From Mycobacterium sp. 3519A (lineage in GTDB: Bacteria; Actinomycetota; Actinomycetes; Mycobacteriales; Mycobacteriaceae), in contig NZ_OESG01000013.1 of the NCBI RefSeq assembly GCF_900240945.1, positions 1,302,001-1,366,000 of the forward strand: DNA of 64,000 nucleotides, written 5' to 3'. Within the stretch, counting starts at the first letter, position 1. Each line of letters starts with the position of its first letter. The notes beneath the pieces are model-generated. The model saw nothing but the letters and a program-made list of their open reading frames with translations, did not search any database and was not told the DNA's origin. The translations under genes and the position numbers were made by a program. Positions 44,441 to 54,202 of the stretch are shown piece by piece.

Positions 44441-44890
44441 ATGCGGCTGGGATTACACGCCCTTGGCATTGGAGCGGGTTCGACCCGCGCGGTCATCGAC
44501 GCCGTCGCGGTGGCGGCCGAACAGTCCGGCTTCGCGACGCTGTGGTCGGGCGAACACGTCGTGATGGTGGACCGCTCGTCGTCGCGCTATCCGTACTCCG
44601 ACGACGGGCAGATCGCGGTGCCGGCCGAGGCGGACTGGATCGATCCGCTGATCGGGCTCGGCTTCGCAGCCGCCGCCACGTCGACGATCGGCATCGCGAC
44701 GGGGGTGCTGTTGTTGCCTGAGCACAACCCGGTGCTGGCCGCGAAACAGGCCGCCACGCTGGACATGCTCTCCGGAGGCAGACTCACCCTCGGCGTCGAC
44801 GAACTGGTCATCGTCGACGGTCCGCCGGGCGACGCCGGTGCGGCCGCGGACTGGGTGTCGGCGCTGGCCGAGAAGTGGATCGTCCGTTAG
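44441..44890 (+). pseudogene. Luciferase-like (LLM/F420-type) oxidoreductase with a large internal deletion
   Basis: 149 codons. The first 115 residues match the N-terminal half of LLM proteins (MRLGLHALGIGAGSTRAV, ATGVLLLPEHNPVLAAKQAA, TLDMLSGGRLTLGV). The next residues jump straight to a typical C-terminus (DELVIVDGPP, WVSALAEKWIV). Normal members have about 290 residues, so roughly half, including most of the barrel, is missing in frame. It is probably not functional. It starts 8 bp after the DUF488 gene. Confidence 0.8.
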
Positions 44891-44949
44891 CCGACCCGGA
44901 GAGAGGGAGACGACCCGAGGCCGGATTTCTGCGGTAGCCTCCGCGGGAA

Positions 44950-45552
44950 ATGACTGATATCGAGGCGCCCGCACCCGTTCTGCCGCGCGAGCTCACCGAC
45001 ATTTCCGACGTTGTCCGCGCGGTCGGCGCACCGCCGACGCCGAAGTTGGCACCTCCGTACGCCATCCGCGTAGCGGATCCCGACGCCGACGCAGCAATGG
45101 TCTCGGAGTGGATGAACCGCCCGCATCTGGTGGAGGCGTGGGAGTACGACTGGCCGCCGGCGCGCTGGCAGCGTTATCTGCGCGCGCAACTCGATGGCGA
45201 ATACTCCAGGCCGTTTATCTGCGGTGTCCGCGGCGAGCCGTTCGCTTACCTCGAGCTGTACCGCGCAGCCAAAGACTCCATCGCCTCCCGTTATGACGCC
45301 GACCCCCACGACATCGGCATGCATGCCGCCATCGCCGACCTGCAATTCGTCAACCGAGGTATCGCGCCGATCGTGTTGCCGCGCTTGGTCGACAGCATTT
45401 TCGAACTCGAACCCCGTTGCGGGCGAATCATGTTCGATCCTGACCGTCGCAACGCCAGCGCGCGGAGAGTGTGCGAGCAGGCCGGATGTGAGTTCCTCGG
45501 TGAGCATGAGATGTCGAACCGCAGGATGGCGCTGTACGCATTACCGCGATGA
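44950..45552 (+). CDS. mbtK: Siderophore-type lysine N-acyltransferase
   Basis: A 200-residue GNAT-fold enzyme very like M. tuberculosis MbtK (Rv1347c). Signatures are [60 protein letters not shown] and [15 protein letters not shown]. MbtK acylates the epsilon-nitrogen of lysine in mycobactin assembly. No other mbt gene is in view, as in M. tuberculosis where mbtK lies away from the main cluster. No clear IdeR box is visible upstream. Confidence 0.92.
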   Translation: MTDIEAPAPVLPRELTDISDVVRAVGAPPTPKLAPPYAIRVADPDADAAMVSEWMNRPHLVEAWEYDWPPARWQRYLRAQLDGEYSRPFICGVRGEPFAYLELYRAAKDSIASRYDADPHDIGMHAAIADLQFVNRGIAPIVLPRLVDSIFELEPRCGRIMFDPDRRNASARRVCEQAGCEFLGEHEMSNRRMALYALPR

Positions 45553-45558
45553 TTTAGC

Positions 45559-46614
45559 TCAGTAGTCGTAACTCGCCAGGGCCGTCGCGCCCCGGCGCTC
45601 GCCGTCGTCGATCGAAACCAGGGCAGGCACCAACTCGCTGGTGATCAGTCCGTGCCGCCCGGTCAGGTCGTCGATGATGTCGAAGCTCGCGGCGATGCGC
45701 TCTGGACTGTCGACGACGATCGTCGTCACCGGCACTTGCCGGGTGAGCTGAATCACCTTGTCGCCGTGGGGTTCATGGTCGCCGTGAAAACCCCAGATGC
45801 CACGCAGCACAGTCGCGCCGGTGGCGACATTGGTGTCGAACAGGCGCTGCACGATGGCGCGGTGGATGGGTACGCCGTCGTGCAGTGTCGCCTCCGACGT
45901 GTGCACCATCAGCTTCTGCCACAGCGCGCGCCCGTTGTCATCGGTGGCGGGCAGCGCGGCCGGGCGCGTCAGAAGCTCACCGTCGCGTTTGCAGAGCTGC
46001 ACGCGTTCCAGCGTCACCAAAGGGTTTCGCAGCACAGCATCGATCTCGGGGATAGCGGCGGTGGCCTGTGCGCCGGTGCCGACCGCGATGATCATCACGG
46101 GGACGTCGGCATTGCGACTGAAGAACTTCGCCCGCCGCCGCTGCCCGCCTCTGGTGCCGTCGACGCCGAGAAGCACTGCGGCACCGGCGAAGCCGTGCCG
46201 GTGAAGGACAGCGCAAACGGCTTGGTGGGCGGGTTGTCTCGACACCCGTTCCTGACGCCCGAGGTAGACGGTGAGCTTGACGGTGTCCGGCGACTCGTCA
46301 CCGATCAGTCGCGCGCGCTCGAGGGTGACGAGCCCGCGGGTGGTCATCGCCACGGCGCGGTCGGCAAGCCCAGCGATCCGTTCGGCGCGGTCGACCGCGG
46401 CAATCGCGATCGGCGAATCCTCCGATGCGCTCAACGACTGATCGCTGCGCAACTCGTGGTGCGGGCCGAAGCTGGCGATGCCGCGGAGCACGATGCTGGT
46501 GTGCACGGCGCTTTCCCCGAAGAGGTCGAGCAGAGCGTCGGCCAGGAAGCGGTCGCCGGTGCGCAACCGCTCAGCGAAGTAGGCGGTCAGCTTGAGGTAG
46601 TCGTCGGCGCTCAC
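45559..46614 (-). CDS. DUF190 protein with three tandem domains, next to crcB
   Basis: GTG 46614 overlaps the crcB stop (GTGA); 351 residues, about three times the length of a single DUF190 unit. Each unit has a conserved pattern such as LKLTAYFAERLRTGDRFL, VKLTVYLGRQERVSRQPA and GATVLRGIWGFHGDHEPHGD. DUF190 proteins have a PII-like fold and often accompany fluoride channel genes. It may sense a nucleotide and modulate the CrcB pair. Confidence 0.88.
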   Translation of the reverse strand: MSADDYLKLTAYFAERLRTGDRFLADALLDLFGESAVHTSIVLRGIASFGPHHELRSDQSLSASEDSPIAIAAVDRAERIAGLADRAVAMTTRGLVTLERARLIGDESPDTVKLTVYLGRQERVSRQPAHQAVCAVLHRHGFAGAAVLLGVDGTRGGQRRRAKFFSRNADVPVMIIAVGTGAQATAAIPEIDAVLRNPLVTLERVQLCKRDGELLTRPAALPATDDNGRALWQKLMVHTSEATLHDGVPIHRAIVQRLFDTNVATGATVLRGIWGFHGDHEPHGDKVIQLTRQVPVTTIVVDSPERIAASFDIIDDLTGRHGLITSELVPALVSIDDGERRGATALASYDY

Positions 46615-46976
46615 AGCCGGCCTCCGATCCAGACGCCCAGCCAGGCCGCGGCCAACCCCACCACGATGCTGACGACGATGTTGGCGACCGCGGGGCGCAG
46701 TTCGCGCTCCTCGGCCAACCGCTGCGTCTCGAGCATCCACGTCGAGAAGGTGGTGTAGGCGCCGACGAACCCGGTGCCGACGAGCAGCGCGAGGTTCGGG
46801 CTCAGCGCGAGGCCCGACAGCAGGCCGAGCAGCAGGGCGCCGCTGATGTTGACGACGAAGGTGCCGTAGGGGAACGGTCCGCCGATCCGGCTCGACACCG
46901 TGCGGTCGACGACGAACCGCAGCACCGCGCCGATGCCGCCGATCAGCGCGACGCCCGTCCACACCAGTGCCGTCAC
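46611..46976 (-). CDS. crcB: Fluoride channel subunit CrcB/Fluc
   Basis: GTG 46976 overlaps the stop of the other crcB; 121 residues, four membrane helices. The Fluc signatures [29 protein letters not shown] and [15 protein letters not shown] are intact. Together with the neighbouring paralogue it probably forms a heterodimeric fluoride exporter. Confidence 0.93.
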   Translation of the reverse strand: MTALVWTGVALIGGIGAVLRFVVDRTVSSRIGGPFPYGTFVVNISGALLLGLLSGLALSPNLALLVGTGFVGAYTTFSTWMLETQRLAEERELRPAVANIVVSIVVGLAAAWLGVWIGGRL

Positions 46977-47371
46977 GCGCGGATCCTGGCGCGGCGGACC
47001 AGCGCGGTGGCGAGATACAGCGCGAGCAGTCCGGTGACGATGCTCGCGACGGTGTAGCCGACGGCGAGGCCGTAGCGGTGTTGCTCGAGCATCTTGACGA
47101 TCTCGACATGCATGGTCGAGAACGTGGTCAGGCCGCCGCACACCCCGGTGCCGAGAAGCGGTCGGCGATAGCTCGACACCGGCAGCCGCTCGAGCAACCG
47201 GGTGGTGAAGTAACCCAACAGGAACGCGCCGACGATGTTCACGGTGAACGTCGCCCACGGCCAATGGCCCGGCTCGGCCCCGGCGACCGTCTCGAGTGCC
47301 GCGCGGGCGAGTGTGCCCACGGCGCCACCGGCGAAGACCGCGGCCAACTCGCGGCGGTCGAAACTGATCAT
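46973..47371 (-). CDS. crcB: Fluoride channel subunit CrcB/Fluc (second copy)
   Basis: ATG 47371 gives 132 residues. Signatures [29 protein letters not shown] and [15 protein letters not shown] mark it as Fluc. Paired crcB genes of unlike sequence usually build a heterodimer. The 71 bp upstream, shared with pgm, do not show the fluoride riboswitch consensus. Confidence 0.93.
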   Translation of the reverse strand: MISFDRRELAAVFAGGAVGTLARAALETVAGAEPGHWPWATFTVNIVGAFLLGYFTTRLLERLPVSSYRRPLLGTGVCGGLTTFSTMHVEIVKMLEQHRYGLAVGYTVASIVTGLLALYLATALVRRARIRA

Positions 47372-47442
47372 GAGCCAAAGTATCGCCGCCGAGCATCCGC
47401 TCCGGCGTACGACCCGGCGTCGACAGGAGCAGAATCGGGGAC

Positions 47443-49089
47443 ATGGCTGCGAACCCACGTGCCGGCCAGCCGGCGCAACCAGAAGACCTCATAGACATCG
47501 CGCATGTTGTGACGGCCTATTACGCCGTCGAACCCGACCCGGACAACGTCGATCAGCAGGTGGTGTTCGGCACGTCCGGGCACCGCGGGTCCAGCCTGGA
47601 TGCGGCGTTCAACGAGGCGCATATCGTGGCCACCACGCAGGCCATCGTGGAGTACCGGGCAGCGCAGGGCACCACCGGGCCGCTGTTCATCGGCCGCGAC
47701 ACCCATGCGCTGTCCGAGCCGGCGTGGACGTCGGCGTTGGAGGTGTTGGCCGCCAATGACGTTGTGGCGATGATCGATTCGGCTGGCCGGTATACGCCGA
47801 CGCCCGCGGTCAGCCACGCGATCCTGACGTTCAACCGGGACCGTGACGGTGATCTGGCGGACGGCATCGTGGTCACTCCGTCGCACAACCCGCCGCGGGA
47901 TGGCGGTTTCAAGTACAACCCGCCCAACGGCGGACCGGCCGACACCGACGCGACCGGGGTCATCGCCAAGCGCGCCAACGAGATTCTGCGCGACGGGCTC
48001 AAGGGCGTGAAGCGGGTGCCGCTGGCGAGGGCGCTGCAGACCGCGCAGCGGCACGACTACCTCGACGCGTACGTGGCGGACCTGCCGAACGTGGTCGATC
48101 TGCACGCGATCAGCGCGGAGGGCATCCGCATCGGCGCGGACCCGTTGGGCGGAGCCAGCGTCGACTACTGGGGCGCCATCGCCGAGCGGCACAACCTTGC
48201 TTTGACGGTGGTGAATCCTCTCGTCGATGCGACGTGGCGGTTCATGACACTGGACACCGACGGCAAGATCCGCATGGACTGCAGCTCACCGAATGCGATG
48301 GCTGGGCTTCTCGAAAAAGTGATCGGCCATCCTGGGACATATCAGATCGCCACCGGCAACGACGCCGACTCCGACCGGCACGGCATCGTCACACCCGACG
48401 GCGGACTGCTCAACCCGAACCACTACCTGGCGGTCGCCATCGACTACCTGTACACCAACCGGCCGGAGTGGCCGGCGGCTACGGCGGTGGGCAAGACCGC
48501 GGTCAGCTCGTCGATCATCGACCGGGTGGTCGCCGGGCTGGGCCGCAAGCTGGTCGAGGTGCCGGTCGGGTTCAAGTGGTTCGTCGACGGATTGATCAGC
48601 GGCACAATCGGTTTCGGTGGCGAGGAGAGTGCGGGGGCGTCGTTCCTGCGTCGCGACGGCTCGACGTGGACCACCGACAAGGACGGCATCATCCTGGCGC
48701 TGCTGGCCTCGGAGATCCTGGCCGTGACGGGGCAGACCCCGTCGCAGCGATACGCGGAGCTGGCCGAAAAGTACGGCGCGCCAACCTATGCGCGCATCGA
48801 CGCGCCCGCCGACCGGGAGCAGAAGGCGCGGCTGGCGAAGCTGTCGCCCGAGCAGGTGACCGCGACGGAGTTGGCCGGTGAGCAGATCACCGCGAAGCTG
48901 ACCACCGCACCGGGCAACGGTGCGGCGCTGGGTGGGCTGAAGGTGACGACGGAGAACGCATGGTTCGCGGCGCGGCCGTCGGGCACCGAAGACGTCTACA
49001 AGATCTACGCCGAGTCGTTCAAGGGCCCCGAGCATCTGGCAGAGGTACAGGAAGCGGCGAAGGAAGTGGTGAATAAGGTCATAGCGTGA
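47443..49089 (+). CDS. pgm: Phosphoglucomutase, alpha-D-glucose-phosphate specific
   Basis: A 548-residue enzyme that interconverts glucose-1-phosphate and glucose-6-phosphate. The phosphoserine loop is [19 protein letters not shown], the metal-binding loop DADSDRHGI, the sugar-binding loop GFGGEESAG and the phosphate loop [15 protein letters not shown]. Length equals that of bacterial Pgm (about 546). Divergent from the crcB pair and overlapping the next MFS gene by 4 bp. Confidence 0.96.
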   Translation: MAANPRAGQPAQPEDLIDIAHVVTAYYAVEPDPDNVDQQVVFGTSGHRGSSLDAAFNEAHIVATTQAIVEYRAAQGTTGPLFIGRDTHALSEPAWTSALEVLAANDVVAMIDSAGRYTPTPAVSHAILTFNRDRDGDLADGIVVTPSHNPPRDGGFKYNPPNGGPADTDATGVIAKRANEILRDGLKGVKRVPLARALQTAQRHDYLDAYVADLPNVVDLHAISAEGIRIGADPLGGASVDYWGAIAERHNLALTVVNPLVDATWRFMTLDTDGKIRMDCSSPNAMAGLLEKVIGHPGTYQIATGNDADSDRHGIVTPDGGLLNPNHYLAVAIDYLYTNRPEWPAATAVGKTAVSSSIIDRVVAGLGRKLVEVPVGFKWFVDGLISGTIGFGGEESAGASFLRRDGSTWTTDKDGIILALLASEILAVTGQTPSQRYAELAEKYGAPTYARIDAPADREQKARLAKLSPEQVTATELAGEQITAKLTTAPGNGAALGGLKVTTENAWFAARPSGTEDVYKIYAESFKGPEHLAEVQEAAKEVVNKVIA

Positions 49090-50348
49090 GCTCTGTCGCG
49101 GAGGGTGAGTGTTCGGCTGAGGTAAAGCCGAAGCTGCCCGGTGAAGTCTGGGTGCTGATCACCGCCAATGTGGTGGTCGCCCTCGGCTATGGCGTCGTCT
49201 CGCCGGTGCTCCCGCAATATGCCCGCGACTTCGGGGTGAGCATCAGCGCCGCCACCTTCGTGATCACCGCGTTCTCGCTGATGCGGTTGGTGTCCGCGCC
49301 GGCCAGCGGCCTGTTCGTCCAGAAGATCGGCGAGCGCCGCGTCTATGTCAGCGGGCTGTTGATCGTCGCGGTGTCGACGGGTGCGTGCGCGTTCGCGCAG
49401 ACGTACTGGCAGCTGCTGTTGTTCCGGTCGCTCGGTGGCTTCGGGTCGGCGATGTTCACGGTGTCCTCGCTGGGGCTGATGATCAGGATCTCGCCGCCCG
49501 ACGCGCGCGGCAGGGTGGCGGGATTGTTCTCCAGCGCGTTTCTGGTCGGCTCGGTGGGCGGGCCGGTGCTGGGCAGCCTGACTGCGGGCCTTGGTTTGTC
49601 GGCGCCGTTCGCGATCTACGGCGTGGCGCTGCTGATCGCCGCGGCCGTGGTGTTCTTCTACCTCCGGCATTCGACGTTGGCGGCTCCGGCCACGGACGCC
49701 GAAGACCCGGTCACGTTGCGAATGGCATTGCGCAACAGGGCGTATTGGTCGGCGTTGTTCTCGAATTTTGCGACGGGCTGGTCGGTGTTCGGCTTGCGGA
49801 TCGCGTTGGTGCCGCTATTCGTCACCGAGTTGTTGCACCGGGGTCCGCGGGTCGCCGGGTTGGCGTTGGCGACCTTCGCGGCCGGCAACGTAGCCGCCGT
49901 GATCCCCAGCGGCTACCTGTCGGATCGCATCGGGCGCCGCACGCTGCTGATCGTGGGGTTGTCGGTGTCCGGGGTCGCGACGATGGCGGTGGGGCTGGCG
50001 TCGTCGCTGACTCTGTTCTTGGCGGGCGCGCTGGTGGCGGGCGCGGCCGCGGGCATGTTCACGTCCCCGCAGCAGGCCGCCGTCGCGGACATCATCGGCA
50101 GTAAGGCCAGGGGAGGGACGGCCGTGGCGACGTACCAGATGATGGCCGATGCCGGTGCGATCGTCGGGTCGCTCGCGGTCGGGGAGATCGCCCAGCACGT
50201 CTCGTTCGGCACCGCGTTCGTGATCAGCGGCGGGATTCTGCTGGTCGCGGCCCTCGGCTGGGTGCTGGCGCCGGAGACCCGGCTGCGGCCCAGCGAGCAC
50301 ACCCCGGCCCGCGCGCTCGGCCCTGAGGTGGGTGGCGAGCTGCCGTGA
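49086..50348 (+). CDS. MFS transporter coupled to pgm
   Basis: GTG 49086 overlaps the pgm TGA (GTGA); 420 residues, about 12 membrane segments. Motifs include [16 protein letters not shown] and [17 protein letters not shown]. This is a drug-exporter-like MFS member. It is translationally coupled to phosphoglucomutase, with no obvious metabolic link. Substrate unknown. Confidence 0.87.
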   Translation: MSSVAEGECSAEVKPKLPGEVWVLITANVVVALGYGVVSPVLPQYARDFGVSISAATFVITAFSLMRLVSAPASGLFVQKIGERRVYVSGLLIVAVSTGACAFAQTYWQLLLFRSLGGFGSAMFTVSSLGLMIRISPPDARGRVAGLFSSAFLVGSVGGPVLGSLTAGLGLSAPFAIYGVALLIAAAVVFFYLRHSTLAAPATDAEDPVTLRMALRNRAYWSALFSNFATGWSVFGLRIALVPLFVTELLHRGPRVAGLALATFAAGNVAAVIPSGYLSDRIGRRTLLIVGLSVSGVATMAVGLASSLTLFLAGALVAGAAAGMFTSPQQAAVADIIGSKARGGTAVATYQMMADAGAIVGSLAVGEIAQHVSFGTAFVISGGILLVAALGWVLAPETRLRPSEHTPARALGPEVGGELP

Positions 50349-50405
50349 CCGGCCGTTTTGAATGCGAACCCGCAGGTGGTGTAACTTCGATGAGCACAAC
50401 TTCAC

Positions 50406-50478
50406 GGGGCTATGGCGCAGCTGGTAGCGCACCACACTGGCAGTGTGGGGGTCAGGGGTTCGAGTCCCCTTAGCTCCA
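50406..50478 (+). tRNA. tRNA-Ala, anticodon GGC
   Basis: A 73-nt cloverleaf. Acceptor arms GGGGCTA and TAGCTCC pair with one G-U. The anticodon stem CCACA/TGTGG holds the loop CTGGCAG, anticodon GGC. The T arm contains the standard GGTTCGA. CCA is not encoded. No direct repeat of its 3' end or integrase gene was seen in the window. The 186 bp between it and the TetR gene hold nothing I recognise. Confidence 0.95.
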
Positions 50479-50664
50479 CTTAATAACCGCAGATCGGGGC
50501 CGCCTTTCAGAGGTTCCGAAAATCTGCGTCACTGACGTCTGATAGGCAGCTGAACTAGGCATCAGGCCAAGCCGGCGCCTGGCGGCCCGTCGCGGCAGAG
50601 GAACACCGCGGTCCTAACGGCTCGACCGGGCGATCGGAAACTTCGTCGCGACAACATGATTGGG

Positions 50665-51222
50665 CTATTCCTCGAGGCGGTCCCGGCCCTCGGCGTAGTC
50701 GACCAGCGCGGCACTGATCCGCTTGTTGAGTTCGGGATCGCGAAAGGCGTTGACGAACATGGCGTTCCACCACAGCCCGTCCGCTGCCAGCCGGGCGATC
50801 TGCGCGCGTAACGGGTAGCGGTCCACCCCCGGTTCCGGCCACATCCACGCCTCGAACGCTTGCGCGATCGGCCCTTGCATCTCCGGTTCGGTGCTGGCCG
50901 CCAGAATGACCGCCCACCGGCGCAGCACCCGGTCGGCGTCGGCGGTGGTCAGGCCGTGACAGGTTGATGCGATGTATGCGCGGGTGTACGAGCCGGGTTC
51001 GCCGTCGTCCCACTGCGCGTAGTTGGCGTTCGTATCGTCGACCAGCCGCTCCACCAGCCCTCGAACCAGCTGACTCTTGTTCGAGAAGTGGTACAGCAGC
51101 CCACCTTTGGACACGCCGGCCTCATCAGCGACGGCCTGCAGGGTCAATGCCTGTGGGCCGCCTCGAGTCAGCACCTGCTCGGCGGCGTCCAGCAGTTTGT
51201 CTCGTCGGTCCCCTCGTGGCAC
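50665..51222 (-). CDS. TetR-family regulator of the adjacent MFS exporter
   Basis: A 185-residue protein with the helix-turn-helix ALTLQAVADEAGVSKGGLLY followed by HFSNKSQL. Its first 55 bp overlap the 3' end of the MFS gene transcribed just before it. A 30-bp perfect palindrome lies upstream of that MFS gene. Together this looks like a self-regulated drug efflux unit of the TetR/QacR kind. Confidence 0.9.
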   Translation of the reverse strand: MPRGDRRDKLLDAAEQVLTRGGPQALTLQAVADEAGVSKGGLLYHFSNKSQLVRGLVERLVDDTNANYAQWDDGEPGSYTRAYIASTCHGLTTADADRVLRRWAVILAASTEPEMQGPIAQAFEAWMWPEPGVDRYPLRAQIARLAADGLWWNAMFVNAFRDPELNKRISAALVDYAEGRDRLEE

Positions 51223-52484
51223 TGAGCACTCTCGTCGTCTGCCTCGTGAGAGGCGTGGATATCCGATGTGTCGCGGTCAACATTAACCCGCGCCAAGGTT
51301 GGTAACGGGGCGATCGTCACCGTCGACTTTTCCGCCGAGAATCCGCGGACCGGACCGGCCAACCGCGCGACCAGCGGGCTGACCGCCGCGCCGACGGCCA
51401 GGGCCGTGGCCACGACATATGATCCCCCTGGTCCCCATGCGTCGTTGAGAGCACCCGACAGTGCGGTACCGGCCGCGCCGCCAGCCAGTGCACCTGTGTT
51501 GAGCCACCCAAAGGCTTCGGCGGCAACGTTTTCAGCGACTCCGCGAGAGACGGCGTGATACAGGACTGCCATCGCGGGCGCGAATCCGAATCCGGCGGCG
51601 AACAGCGCCACGAACTGCAGAGGGCCGGTGACGAGGCCCGTTAGTGCTGTCCCTGCCATGACGACAGCCATCGTCGCCACCAACGCGCCGAGCCCAAGTC
51701 GGCGGTGGCCGAGTAGCAGGCCGCCGATCAGTGAGCCAGCGCTCGACACCGAGATCGCGACACCGGCCATTGAATGCCCCAGTTGAGCGACCACCCCGAC
51801 CTCCATCGCCATGAACGATGCGACCAGAGCAAGGTTGGCGACGAAGGCGAGCAGAACCTCCTGGCGCGCCAACACCCGACCGAATGATGAAGTGTTACGG
51901 GCGATCCGGGGCCGTCGGAGTTGCAGACTCAGCACAAAAGCGATGGATCCGGTCAGCGTGATACCCGCCGCCGCGAGCAGCGGAACGGCAGTGGAGATCA
52001 GTGAGGTCAACACGGTCACCACGACCGGGCCTGCAACCCAAATCAGTTCTTGTGCGGTGGTGTCGAACGCGAACAACGCACGCACCGTGTCAGCAGGGAC
52101 CATTCTCGGGTACAGCGCGCGCACTACGGGCATCAACGGTGGGATCGTCGCTCCCACAAGGGTTCCCAGCGCGGCCAGCAAGACCAGGTGCGCAGGAGCG
52201 AGCGCCAACGCCAGAAAACCGACGCTGTTCATCGTCGCCGCCGACAACACCACGGGTGTCACGCCGAATCTCCCGGTGAGCCGGGCGCTGACAGGCATCG
52301 CGACCGCTTCGGCAAGACTGACACAGGCGACGACGAGACCGGCCTGCCCGTATGACCCGGTCGTCTCCGAGAGGTGCATGAGGATGGCCAGCGACAGCAT
52401 GCCGAGCGGCAGTCGCGCGAACAGCTGAGACACGGTCACCCGGAACAAGCCAGGCGTTCGGAGTAACCGCAGGTACGTGCCCAC
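51168..52484 (-). CDS. MFS efflux transporter
   Basis: GTG 52484 follows GGAGG; 438 residues. About 12 membrane helices; loop motif SARLTGRFGVTPVVLS. The hydrophilic C-terminal 45 residues (ending CHEGTDETNCWTPPSRC) read into the TetR gene and may be a late extension. The TetR partner and the palindromic operator upstream point to inducible efflux. Substrate unknown. Confidence 0.87.
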   Translation of the reverse strand: MGTYLRLLRTPGLFRVTVSQLFARLPLGMLSLAILMHLSETTGSYGQAGLVVACVSLAEAVAMPVSARLTGRFGVTPVVLSAATMNSVGFLALALAPAHLVLLAALGTLVGATIPPLMPVVRALYPRMVPADTVRALFAFDTTAQELIWVAGPVVVTVLTSLISTAVPLLAAAGITLTGSIAFVLSLQLRRPRIARNTSSFGRVLARQEVLLAFVANLALVASFMAMEVGVVAQLGHSMAGVAISVSSAGSLIGGLLLGHRRLGLGALVATMAVVMAGTALTGLVTGPLQFVALFAAGFGFAPAMAVLYHAVSRGVAENVAAEAFGWLNTGALAGGAAGTALSGALNDAWGPGGSYVVATALAVGAAVSPLVARLAGPVRGFSAEKSTVTIAPLPTLARVNVDRDTSDIHASHEADDESAQCHEGTDETNCWTPPSRC

Positions 52485-52559
52485 GGATCCTCCTTGGATG
52501 GGCAAAGAAACAGATGCAGTGAGCCTCGTGTCAGGCGAGGGTCGCGCATCGATGACCGC

Positions 52560-52589
52560 GTTACTGTACCGTCCGGACGGTACAGTAAC
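52560..52589. promoter_or_regulatory. 30-bp perfect palindromic operator of the MFS-TetR unit
   Basis: The arm TTACTGTACCGTCC (52561-52574) is followed directly by its exact complement (52575-52588), plus a flanking G-C pair. It lies 76 bp upstream of the MFS start and 21 bp downstream of the dipeptidase stop. There is no T-run, so an operator fits better than a terminator. Confidence 0.85.
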
Positions 52590-52610
52590 CAACTCATTAA
52601 ACGCGAGAAC

Positions 52611-53693
52611 TCAACGGTCAGCGACGTCCTCCGCCGCTCTGAGAACGCGCAGGATGTTCTCGCCTGCGAGCTTGGCCAGGTCGGCATCCGACCATCCGCG
52701 GCCGGCCAGGGCGTCGAGCAGCCGCGGGTACCCCGACACGTCCTCGAGGCCCTCGGGCATCGCCTCTCCTCCCATGTAGTCACCCCCGATGCCGACATGG
52801 TCGATGCCTGCGACGGCACGCACGTGCTCGATGTGCGTCACGACCTCGGCCAGGGTGGCGACCGGCGGTGGTGACTGCTCGGCGAGCCTTGCCATCAGTT
52901 CGTCGTACGCCGGATCGTGCTTCTCGATCCCGCGGCGTCGGGCTTCGGCCTTCGCATCCGCGTGCCACCGGGCTACCGACGGTGAGATGAAGGCGGGCAG
53001 GAAAGTCACCATGCAGACACCGTCGTTGTCCGCCAATGCCGCCAAGACATCGTCGGGCACGTTGCGGGGGTGGTCGCAGACCGCACGGGCGGACGAGTGG
53101 CTGAAGATCGCCGGGGCGGCCGTCACACGCAGCGCGTGCCGCATCACCTCGGCGGACACATGCGAGAGATCGACGAGCATGCCGAGGCGGTTCATCTCGC
53201 GAACGACGTCCTCGCCGAACGCCGACAACCCGCCCAGCGCCGGGACATCGGTCGCCGAGTCGGCCCAGGACACGTTCTTGTTGTGGGTCAGCGTCAGGTA
53301 CCGCACGCCCAACGCGCGCATCATGCGCAGGACCGCCAGCGATCCGTCGATGCAGTGGCCACCCTCCATGCCCAGCAGTGATGCGATCCGGTCGCCGGCG
53401 GACTCGACGTCGTCGGCGCTCGTCGCCAGCACCAGCCGGTCGGGATAGCGGGCCACGAGGCGTCGAACGAAGTCAATCTGCTCCAACGTGGCGCACACCG
53501 CGGCGGGCCCGACGTATTGCTCCGGGGACACATACACCGACCAGAACTGCCCGGCGACGCGGCCGGCCGCCAGCCGGTTCAGGTCGGTGTGCAGATCCGG
53601 CGCCGAGGTCAGGTCGACGGCGTCCAGATCGGCGCCGTACTGCTGGCGCACCGCCCAAGCAAGGTCATTGTGACCATCGATCAACTTCACCAT
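52611..53693 (-). CDS. Membrane dipeptidase family (M19) peptidase
   Basis: A 360-residue zinc dipeptidase; ATG after AGGAGACTCG. Metal ligands are seen in IDGHNDLAW (His and Asp), LGMEGGHCI (Glu), VDLSHVS (His) and FSHSSARAV (His), with GIGGDYMGG near the C-terminus. M19 enzymes cleave dipeptides, including some with D-residues. No signal peptide, so it is probably cytosolic. First gene before the MFS-TetR unit; whether it shares their control is not clear because the palindrome lies after it. Confidence 0.93.
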   Translation of the reverse strand: MVKLIDGHNDLAWAVRQQYGADLDAVDLTSAPDLHTDLNRLAAGRVAGQFWSVYVSPEQYVGPAAVCATLEQIDFVRRLVARYPDRLVLATSADDVESAGDRIASLLGMEGGHCIDGSLAVLRMMRALGVRYLTLTHNKNVSWADSATDVPALGGLSAFGEDVVREMNRLGMLVDLSHVSAEVMRHALRVTAAPAIFSHSSARAVCDHPRNVPDDVLAALADNDGVCMVTFLPAFISPSVARWHADAKAEARRRGIEKHDPAYDELMARLAEQSPPPVATLAEVVTHIEHVRAVAGIDHVGIGGDYMGGEAMPEGLEDVSGYPRLLDALAGRGWSDADLAKLAGENILRVLRAAEDVADR

Positions 53694-54133
53694 CGAGTCT
53701 CCTCAAATCATCGCAGCGAATCACGGCCGCGGCCTCGATCCGATCGTGTCCAGGCGCGCAGGTGGTAGTGCATCGGCACCCATACGAACCAACCAGCCGG
53801 CAACGCACCGCGCCGTGAAACTTCGCCGAATCCCTTGCATCAGGCAGGAATAACGAATGATCGAACTTCTCCGGCCATCGCACAAGATTGCTGGTTCAGA
53901 AGGCGATTGCGCGCCGTCTCGTGGAGCGCCGCGGCAGCAACGTCGTAACTGCCAAGGAATCGTGGTTGCTCGCGTCTGTCCGCGCAAACAGATCATCAAC
54001 CGGCTGAACCGATTTGCCGCGCGCATCGGGTCACCCGATCCTCTCCCTTCCTGTGACCGCATCGCGAAAACGCTTGAAGCCGTGTAGATATGTAAGAAAT
54101 ATCATTGATTGTGGCTAGTGGTGGGCGGGGTCA
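53694..54133. other. 440-bp non-coding stretch upstream of the PQQ locus regulator
   Basis: No reading frame here has a family look; a 76-codon frame at 53857-54087 lacks a ribosome site and homology-like features. Base composition is a little less GC-rich towards 54090-54115 (TGTAGATATGTAAGAAATAT), which may mark the regulator's promoter. Confidence 0.6.
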
Positions 54134-54164
54134 CACCCGGGGTTACTCGCTCAGGCACCCGGGT
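54134..54164 (+). promoter_or_regulatory. Direct-repeat site of LytTR architecture
   Basis: CACCCGGGG (54134-54142) and CACCCGGGT (54156-54164) are 9-bp direct repeats separated by 13 bp, a 22-bp period or two helix turns. LytTR regulators bind two such repeats 12-13 bp apart. The site ends 39 bp before the start of a LytTR-domain regulator, so autoregulation is likely. Confidence 0.6.
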
Positions 54165-54202
54165 GTCGTCCACCGCATCGAGCCGACCAAAGGCGGTCTT
54201 CA

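Noticed and set aside
47372..47442. Fluoride riboswitch before crcB
   Set aside because: The 71-bp leader lacks the conserved crcB-motif sequence and pairing on the minus strand.
50406..50560. tRNA-Ala as integration site of a mobile element
   Set aside because: No integrase and no downstream repeat of the tRNA 3' end is visible in the window.
53857..54087. Possible 76-residue gene before the LytTR regulator
   Set aside because: No ribosome-binding site, no family-like pattern and unusual composition; treated as non-coding.
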